Origin: Rugalucina vietnamica
Lineage: Eukaryota > Mollusca > Bivalvia > Lucinida > Lucinidae
NCBI GenBank assembly: GCA_964017185.1
Contig: OZ024869.1
Span: 56,756,761 to 56,820,760, forward strand
Direction: 5' to 3'
Length of the DNA stretch: 64,000 nt
The notes beneath the pieces are model-generated. The model saw only the letters and a list, made by a program, of their open reading frames with translations. It ran no database searches and was not told where the DNA came from. Positions 56,770-64,000 of the stretch are shown here, in pieces. Each line of letters begins with the position of its first letter. Within the stretch, counting starts at the first letter, position 1. The translations under genes were made by a program, and so were the position numbers.

Positions 56770-57506
56770 TGAACATCGGCCAGCAGAGTAAACGTTTGTT
56801 TTAGTCTCAAACTAAATACTGAACAGGGATTTTGAAAATCAGCCATCAGAGTAAAGGTTCGTTTTATTGTCGAACTAATTGTTGAACAGGGATTTTGAAA
56901 ATCAGTCATGTTTAAGTGTCGAACTAATTGTTGAACAGGGATTTTTAAAACCAGTCAGCAAAGTAAAGGTTTGTTTTATTGTCGAACTAAATATTTAACA
57001 GGCATTTTGAAAACCAGCCATAAGAGTAAAGGTTCGTTTTATTGTCGAAGTAAATGTTGAACAGGGATTTTGAAAATCAGTCAGCACAGTTAAGATTTGT
57101 TTAAGTGTCAAATCAAAGGATGAACAGGGATTTTGAAAAATCAGTCAACAAAGTAAAGGTTTGTTTAAGCGTCAAACTACAGAACAGAAATTTTGAAAAT
57201 CAGCCATCAGAGTAAATGTTCATTTTATTGTCGAACTAAATGTTGAACAGGAATTTGAAAATCAGTCAGCAAAGTAAAGGTTTGTTTAAGTGTCAAACTA
57301 CAGAACAGAGATTTTGAAAATCAGCCATCAGAGTAAATGTTCGTTTTATTGTCGAACTAAAGGTTGAACAGGAATTTGAAAATCAGTCAGCAAAGTAAAG
57401 GTTTGTTTAAGTGTCAATCTAAATGTTGAACAGGGATTTGAAAATCAGTCAGCAAAGTAAAGGTTTGTTTAAGTGTCGAACTAAATGTTGAACAGGGATT
57501 TTGCAT
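56770..57506. repeat. Tandem array of ~62-bp units
   Basis: About 12 units built on GAACAGGGATTTTGAAAATC, then AGTAAAGGTTnGTTT and GTCGAACTAAAT. Two subtypes alternate (CAGCCATCAGAG and CAGTCAGCAAAG), and some units are shortened to about 38 or 52 bp. A minus-strand open frame over part of it (repeating ADFQNPCS) ends within the array and is probably meaningless. Confidence 0.88.
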
Positions 57507-57880
57507 TTGCAAGCTAGATAATCCATTGTCATGAAAAGTCATATTATTTGAACATGTTTATTTGGTCATGAAAATTTGATCTTAAATAAGATATTTGTGT
57601 TGTTTTATTATGATTTTAAGTGGCGATATACATTGTCAAAAGACGTCCTGTTACAATACTATTTGATTTTTTGTGGGGAATTATTTTTGTTTTCTGTAGG
57701 AAATCCCTATTCAAAATTGTTTTGAACACAGCTTTTTAATGCATTTGGTCATCAATTTCCAGAATTTTATCAGCACATTTTACTATAAACTATGTGCCCA
57801 ATGTCGCTAAGAAAATATTTAACTACACCAAAACAAATATATGAAAACACACTTAAGTTAATATACCGAAAGGATTGAAA

Positions 57881-57912
<32 letters not shown>

Positions 57913-59189
57913 CATATAATGACACAAATACAAACATCTGCTTAGCTTTGACATATAACCATGTTTTTTTTTCTATGTCAGGCCTTTTAAGGTGTTTGCA
58001 TGTTTATAACTAACTAAAAGCATAAATGTACACAATGTTTAAAACGCATGTTAAAATACTTTATCTATTGCTAAATCTCTTCAACTCAGACCATGTGAGC
58101 CCATAACAAACTATTCAGACAAGAGAATATAACAATGACTGTAAAATATTTAAATACATGTTAACTGTGGTTGAAATGAGTGATTTGCATTTTTCAGATT
58201 CCCTGCAACAAACTGCAATAAAATTAGGAAATAACACCGTAAACAGCGCGTTTGGCAAGTATGTGTTATCATTAGTTTAAAGCGTAATTTTATTAGTCAA
58301 CCATTATTATTATTACAACATTGCTTGCTTTAGTTTTGGCAGTTTGCTTTGACATTTTAATTTGTTACTACGACCATGTCGAAATGAACATTGCTACATC
58401 ACTGGTCCCCTAATATATTGTACACCGATATGTCGAAATTATGGTTCTCATTCAGTACGCCACTGAATTAAGATATTTTGAAGTCAGTTATTAAATCAAA
58501 TAGTGATGCCTACATATAATGTTCACATTCAAGGATTATTACGAATGTATATGAGCTGTACATGTACAAACATCATACATTTTAGTAAATTATAACAATT
58601 GGCGCCGTCATAATGGATCTGCCCTTAAATGTATTTTCGCTTTGGAAAATATCACCTGGTTCATATTTGGATTTAGTCGCAGGTTTGTCCGTGAAATCAA
58701 TAACGCTGAGAATTAATGGAGTCGCGTGTCCACAGTTCTGGTCATGTATAGATGTATCACATGGCGGTTGTCAGAAATATTAAAACTCTATTATAAATAC
58801 TTTGAACCTTTTCCCAGTCAATATCCGTATACAGATACATTGATAGTCTCGAGTTTCTTTTGGGCGCCTTCACAATACATGCATAACCCCGCATAACGAC
58901 GCTAGTCAAAACTGTATTCACACGAAGAAAATATTTGCTATTCTAATTTTGCGTGTCAGAAAGGTAATTAAACTTTCTTTTAGCAACATGTGCTTGGATT
59001 TAGATTAAAACATGGCAGATGCTTGAAACTGTAAACGCAAATGAACATGTACTTTCTGTTATTCGGATTTCTATTTAACGAACTTCATTTGACATCTGGA
59101 ACAGTATATCAAAGGTGACAATTTGTGCATATCCAATATTCACATGCAGATATTTTTGAGAATACGAATATTTGACTTCTTAAAAATTG
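57507..59189. other. No gene recognised; (CA)n microsatellite
   Basis: (CA)15 at 57881-57910. At 58198-58257 a 60-bp segment lies between TTTTTCAG and GTATGTG with one open frame (SLQQTAIKLGNNTVNSAFG). It is too short to call an exon. Confidence 0.45.
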
Positions 59190-59310
59190 CAACCCAAGTG
59201 CATGGCTTTCATTTGCAGTTTGTAGTGGGTCACTTCCCGAAATTATACAATATTACCCAAGTTCTTTCTTTGCATGTTTTCCCGCCTCCAAGGGTCTAAC
59301 CTAAGGCGAA
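59190..59310 (+). repeat. Diverged copy of the 16519/16896 repeat
   Basis: CATGGCTTTCATTTGCAGTT, then TTCCCGAAATTATACAATAT and CCTCCAAGGGTCTAACC parallel the 179-bp duplicate at 16519-16697. Confidence 0.6.
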
Positions 59311-59311
59311 A

Positions 59312-59880
59312 GCTAACAGGTACCAGACGTTTGTCTGTCGTCGACCTTCGTCAGCCATTTTATGAGATCTGAAACCGCCCGGACAATCAAAGCCAAATTT
59401 TATATGATACATCTATAGGAAGAAAGAGCTCATGTATACATAAATAATCCAGGTCACATGCCCAAGATGGCCACCATGCCTATACATGGTAAAACATTTT
59501 CAACAAATCCGGGCCAATTTCAAATGAGCTTCGCATGTAGCATCGGGTAATTTAGTACTACACTGTGTACATAAATGATGACCCTGTGATGACATTGGCA
59601 TATTTTACGACAAGATCAATATCGTTTGCCCATTTCAACGGAAGTTGGCATAAAGCATTTGGACCTAAAATACTGCAATGTGTATTTAAACCAAGACTCT
59701 TTTGATGACCTTGACAAACCTTAATGCAAGGTCAACTTAAGTTACCCATGTATTGCTGTTAAAGTGCCGTTGAAAAGGACAAATTTGCAGGAAATGGGCA
59801 AAGGGACAGAATATTAATGATTCTGAAAAAACAGACTCCAGGGGTTCCTCTAACCCCAGGCTTAGGTTATATAACCATAA
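59312..59880 (+). mobile_element. Modular repeat, degenerate plus-strand copy F
   Basis: TGTCTGTCGTCGACC, then GAAACCGCCCGGACAATCAA, CAAGATGGCCACCATG and ACTCCAGGGG follow the module order of 31647-33570 with many substitutions. It is about one module long and the 3' hairpin is absent. Confidence 0.7.
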
Positions 59881-60439
59881 TAGTATTCAAACTTGTGTTT
59901 TGTATATAGCTCCCATAGACTTACAATGGGAAAAACATAAACAAGAAAAGCTATAACATGTAGCCACATGTAATAATTGGGCGGTGTGATAAAAGTGGTA
60001 GAAATACTAAAAAGAAATATGGCTTGATTTGCTAAGGTTTTATTATGGAAAAGGCTCCGTGTTAAAATTCCTTCATTCACCGGACTGCTTTCCACTGATT
60101 CGGGCGTTTTGGTCAATTACCAAATATACAGACATTAATGATCCGGTTCCGACTATGACTACACACTCAGTTTAGGCAAATAAAATGTATAATCGGTATA
60201 CTAACTCGAGCGATGTAGTCACATAAAAAGAAATTTAAAAAATTCAAACGAGCAGTCATCCTTTAATTTAATAATTAATGCAGTATTTCTGAACAAGATC
60301 ATGATTGAAGAATAAGACTGAATGCAAAACTTAAGAATGGTTAAGAAATATGTGAGGGTCGGGTGATGAACCCCTCCCCTCTTGATTTCTTTTGGTGGTG
60401 AGCAAAAAAGAGTTAAGAACCTACGAAATGCCAATTCAA
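59881..60439. other. No gene recognised
   Basis: Unique DNA between two copies of the modular repeat. Confidence 0.5.
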
Positions 60440-60982
60440 TCCGGACATGATGTTTGAATATTATAGTCATATACATGTATATAGCCCCGGTGCAGGGGCA
60501 GATAACCCCCTGGGGCCAAAATGTTTTTGTAAACATAAATAGTCCATCCATTTGCCCATGTCCTGCAAGTTTTGCCCTTCAAATCACATTTTAACAATTT
60601 TCCCCATTCAAATGCATGAGCGACCTATGTTGACCTTGCAGTTAATTAGGTCAAGGTCATCAGAGGGCCATGGATTGATTTATACAAACTTTGTAGAGCT
60701 CCATTGCCTGATGCTTCATGCCAAGTTTCAAAATCATAGGCCTTATGGTTCTGGAAAAGAAGATTTTTAAAGGTTTTGCTACTTATAGCCATGGTGGAAA
60801 TAACTTTTGTTTCCCCTTCCTGAGGATGCTCCATATAAAGTTTGGCTTTGATTGGCCCAGTGGTTTTAGAGGAGATGTTTCACTGAACATTGTGGACAAC
60901 AATGACTACAACGACGACGGTCGATGGAGCATGGGTATACTATAAGCTCACCTTGTGAACATAACGGCTCAGGTGAGCTAAA
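60440..60982 (-). mobile_element. Modular repeat copy G with intact 5' end
   Basis: One module plus the 5' end, minus strand. It ends on the plus strand with GAGCATGGGTATACTATAAG, then CTCACCTTGTGAAC and GGCTCAGGTGAGCT, followed by AAAAA, as in copies A and E. This fixes the 5' terminus of the family. Confidence 0.8.
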
Positions 60983-61017
60983 AATGGGACCTGGCGCGTA
61001 TACTAGCATACAAATAT

Positions 61018-61235
61018 GCATTCAAAGGAGCATGTTGGCCTGGTGGTTAGTGCATCAGACTCTGGTTAGGGAGGTAGGGAGTGGATCCCCACTGGTGGCT
61101 GGCTTATATCACTGCACGATGAGCAAGGGACATTGACTCTGGAAAGTACTGGTTAATACACACAAAGGAGTGTCCCAAGCTGGGGACATGACAGAAATAT
61201 TGTTGACTGGGACGTCACATCCATACCTAAATCAA
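61018..61235 (+). mobile_element. tRNA-derived SINE, head type 2
   Basis: Head: TTGGCCTGGTGGTTAGTGCA (A-box region), then GTAGGGAGTGGATCCCCA (B-box region, GGATCCC variant). The tail has GGGGACATGAC, then TTGTTGACTGGGACGTCA and AAATCAAACCAAA. This is the same tail as in the 2527-2822 family, but with a different head. Confidence 0.72.
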
Positions 61236-61339
61236 ACCAAAAGGTTGCACAGCTCAAATGTGGGTTGTACATTTTGTAAAGTGTTGTTTCTTAGTCTTTA
61301 AAAATCTGACAGCTGCTGACTACGCCATTTTAGCTCTAA

Positions 61340-61622
61340 AAATTCTGGTGTTTGATTTAAGGTCTAACATTCCTTCTTGGTCATCAATTTTTCAGTTATG
61401 TCCGGATGGTGCGACGGTTTTCTGGGTATCAACCAGGGTGAAAATCATGAGAGCCATGGACTAATTTCCCTCCTGGCGCACTCCCGGTGAAGTATTGTCA
61501 ATTTGGCGTGTCACCAGTAAACCATTCAGATTCAGATGTGTCTTGCTCAAGGACGCAACCAAGTCCCAGTGGGGTTTGAACCCAGAACTTTGTGATTCAA
61601 CACTACGCCACTGCCCTCACTA
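61340..61622 (-). mobile_element. tRNA-derived SINE, head type 3
   Basis: On the minus strand the head reads GGGCAGTGGCGTAGTGTTGA, then GGGTTCAAACCCCACTGGGA, with a perfect GGTTCAAACC B box. Its tail on the plus strand is GTCTAACATTCC and TTTCAGTTATGTCCGGATGG, a diverged form of the shared tail. Confidence 0.72.
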
Positions 61623-62098
61623 AGTTAATGACTGTAATGTGCTAAACCTCGGCTGCAGCAATCATGCCTGTATAGCTCAATTTCAGGAACATACTCTGAA
61701 TCCCTGGCGACAGGTTTTCTTGCACCCCGACTCACCTACTGATCTCGAAGTCATAAATTTTAAAACCAGCAAAATTTATAAGTCATGAAATTTCATGTAT
61801 TTATTTCTGTTTATGCACACTATGAAAGAACATAAATGCACTATTTACATATATAATACATGTACATGTTTGTACAAAACACATGCAATGTGTTTTTTTG
61901 TTTTTTGTTTTTCGAATTTAAGCATGGAAACTCCATGTGACCTGCATTGTCATGTTTGTCCATTGATGGGTCATGAAAGAAAGTCAACCTTGATAAACAT
62001 ATCCATATTGCAAGTATTATAATCTATATCACACTGGTTTATATTCAGAGAGAATTGTGAATGAAAACAAACAATGTCGATGCCATGATAAATACCTG
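61623..62098. other. No gene recognised
   Basis: Unique AT-rich DNA up to the target site of the palindrome-array element. Confidence 0.5.
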
Positions 62099-62105
62099 TG
62101 TGGAG
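62099..62105. repeat. Target duplication, left
   Basis: TGTGGAG, repeated at 63401-63407. With one mismatch the duplication may be 8 bp. Confidence 0.75.
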
Positions 62106-62106
62106 T

Positions 62107-63400
62107 ATGGCAAGCCGTTTTACTATTTATTATGCTTATTAGATATCTTGAATAGTAAATAAGATATCTTAATTAGGATATAAGATATCTTATTTAGCAA
62201 TAAAGATATCTTTTTTTATCAAAAAAGATATCTTATATCCTAAATTAGATATCTTATATAGTAAAGAAGATACCTAATATGCTAAATAAGATATCTTATT
62301 TGATCCCACAATTAAGATATCCTATATAGCATATAAGATATCTTATTTGATAATTTAGATATCTAATATACTAAATATGATATCTACTATACCTAAAAAA
62401 GATATCTTCTTTACAAGATTAATTAAGATATCTACTTTCATAAATAAGATATATATCTTCATTGCTAAACTAGATATCTTATATAGCAAATAAGATATCT
62501 AAAGTGGTAAATAAGATATCTTATTTAGGTATAATAGATATCTTATTTAATATATATGATATCTTATTTAGTATATTAGATATCTAAATTATCAAATAAG
62601 ATATCTTGATTAAGGCTATAAATAAGATATCTGTATTGGTATAGTAGATATCTTATATAAGTATCAGAAACCAATTGTGATTGGGTAAAACAAATAAGAT
62701 ATCTTATGTACTAAATAAGATATCTGATTTGTTAAACCTAAATAAGATATCTAATATAGGATATAAGATATCTATTTTTGTGTATACATAAGATATCTTA
62801 TTTGTCAAATAAGATATCTACTTTAGCATAGTAGGTATCTTATTTGTGAATGCAATTAAGATATCTTATATGTTGAAGAAGATATCTTATTTGACAAATA
62901 AGATATCCTATATGATAAAATAGATATCTAATATACTTTTTAGATATCTTATATATTAATTAAGATATCTTATTTAGAAAAAAACATTATTGATATCTAA
63001 TTTATCATATTAGATATCTAATTTGTTAAACAAGATATCTTAATTAACAAATTAAATGCTATATCAGATATCTATATTAATTAAGATATCTTATATATTT
63101 TTACAAATAAGATATCTAATATATCAATCAAGATATCTTATTTGTTAATTTAGATATCTACATTAACAAATAAGATATCTTGTTTAGTTAAAAAGATATC
63201 TTATATACTATATAAGATATCTTAAATGACAATTTAGATATCTAATATAACAAAACAGATATCTTATTTGCTATATAAGATATCTTCTTTATAATAGATA
63301 TCTAATAAAATAAAGTAGATATCTTATTTATTAAAGAAGATATCTTATATACAATATAAGATATCTGTTTGTTTGAATAAATAGTAAAACGGCTTGCCAT
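62107..63400. mobile_element. TIR element composed of 21-bp-spaced palindromes
   Basis: TIR: ATGGCAAGCCGTTTTACTAT then TTATT at 62107-62131, matched by its inverse at 63376-63400. A 7-8-bp target duplication (TGTGGAG) flanks it, so this unit moved as a transposon; 8-bp duplications are typical of hAT elements. There is no transposase. Between the TIRs, apart from about ten bases on each side, the DNA consists of AAGATATCTT-type palindromes. I counted 55 sites (52 with exact GATATC). Of 54 intervals, 37 are exactly 21 bp and most others 20-28. The spacers differ in sequence but are AT-rich and often partly palindromic themselves. Confidence 0.9.
62142..63365. repeat. Array of 55 RGATATCY palindromes
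   Basis: Perfect or near-perfect inverted repeats of 8-10 bp. Degenerate members are GATACC near 62269, GATATATATC near 62448 and GGTATC near 62834. The largest gap is 51 bp (62647 to 62698), where one site appears lost. Eight consecutive intervals of exactly 21 bp run from 63111 to 63279. Confidence 0.95.
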
Positions 63401-63407
63401 TGTGGAG
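63401..63407. repeat. Target duplication, right
   Basis: TGTGGAG, the partner of 62099-62105. Confidence 0.75.
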
Positions 63408-64000
63408 ACAACTTTCCACAGATCACAATTTTTTTTTGTAAAGTTGTTCTAAGGCACGTAATTGCATACTACAGTCTTTGAGTCTTTTACCGATTTTATC
63501 CGCGTTGGCTGTTCTCAGTTCTGGATAATCGGTTTGGTATTCTTACTATATATCACTGAAACATGTTTCGTGCACATGCACATCTTTGTTAACAGCTTCT
63601 CACCATGGTCTTATGTCACAGACAGCAAGATCCTTCATGCAGAAAAAACATACATACACACGAGTATTTAACAACAATTGTCAGAGAATCAGACTAAATC
63701 CTCGCTTCAATAAAACGCCTATGGGAAAGAACACAGGTTGCTAAAAAATGATGCACAGTTCAAGCCCAAGAATAGATCTTGTCAATGGCACTGTCACACT
63801 GAATCCAGTATAGCCCAGCCTTTTTATAGCAGGGCTTTAAAACTAAACTTTAATGATTTTTGCTTTGTAATATCAACTATATCTTGATTTCTTCACAGTA
63901 TTACTATAACTCATGTCCACTTCAAAACACAGATTGTATTAAAGTCCATTATTTATCATTTAAGTTAGGGTGAACAGTTTATTGTACATGCAGTCATCCA
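63408..64000. other. No gene recognised
   Basis: Unique DNA to the end of the window; a 69-codon open frame (63462-63671) has no recognisable domain. Confidence 0.5.

Noticed and set aside
56571..56909. Minus-strand 112-codon frame with FQNPCS repeats
   Set aside because: It overlaps the ~62-bp tandem array and ends by running out of it; it does not continue across the other units.
62142..63365. CRISPR array, because of regularly spaced palindromic repeats
   Set aside because: Repeats are only 8-10 bp and spacers about 11 bp and AT-rich, no cas-like gene is nearby, and the host is eukaryotic. The TIRs and target duplication identify a transposon.
62142..63365. Simple AT-rich microsatellite
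   Set aside because: Spacers are not repeats of each other, while the GATATC core and the 21-bp phase are kept.

Overview
The window looks like nuclear DNA of a bivalve mollusc, probably a heterodont clam, though this rests on pattern recognition only. It is AT-rich and intergenic or intronic in character. Its repeat families are of kinds I know from bivalve genomes: tRNA-derived SINEs with a shared GTTGACTGGGACGT-type tail, fold-back elements beginning TGAGCCGC, long modular repeats beginning AGCTCACCTGAGCC, and Penelope-like retroelements. I found no host protein-coding gene I could name. Almost every coding-looking stretch is a decayed or truncated transposon gene or a tandem repeat that happens to lack stops.

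Layout. 0-7 kb: an inverted-repeat pair (95-141 and 6893-6941) encloses a fold-back element, SINEs in inverted orientation, a 2.4-kb array of 41-bp units and a Penelope 3' fragment. 7-13 kb: a modular-repeat fragment, a SINE, a Tc1-like element with a broken transposase, a 425-bp LTR retroelement in miniature (TRIM) with PBS, PPT and 4-bp target duplication, and a CACTG-ended DNA element sitting between two copies of a compound microsatellite. 14-17.8 kb: a 40-bp satellite cut by two SINE-type units, a mariner-like MITE and a 377-bp-offset duplication. 18-22.3 kb: three non-autonomous DNA elements, one with arrays of a TCCGAATTGACCAA motif. 22.3-30.4 kb: a nest of retroelements: a LINE reverse-transcriptase pseudogene, an EN-less Penelope-like element lying between two (TA)n tracts, and a 5'-truncated endonuclease-bearing Penelope element on the minus strand with a hammerhead-ribozyme-like core. 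31-44.5 kb: three large copies of the modular repeat (four or more modules each), LINE fragments and inserts. 45.8-48 kb: a 5'-truncated L1-like LINE with a long open frame, a poly(A) tail and a short target duplication. 48-59 kb: mostly unique DNA with a possible promoter and spliced non-coding 5' exons near 51 kb, a 100-bp tandem repeat over a splice-donor-like site, and a ~62-bp tandem array. 59-64 kb: more modular-repeat copies, two SINEs, and a 1.29-kb TIR element made almost wholly of palindromes.

The strongest candidate for something undescribed is that last element (62107-63400). It has near-perfect 25-bp terminal inverted repeats and a 7-8-bp target duplication. Its interior carries 55 AAGATATCTT-type palindromes (52 with exact GATATC), most spaced at exactly 21 bp, about two helical turns, while the DNA between them varies in sequence. 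The TRIM, the ribozyme-like core and the microsatellite-embedded Penelope element are the next most interesting. No genes here work together as a host pathway; the relations seen are nesting, truncation and shared tails among mobile elements.
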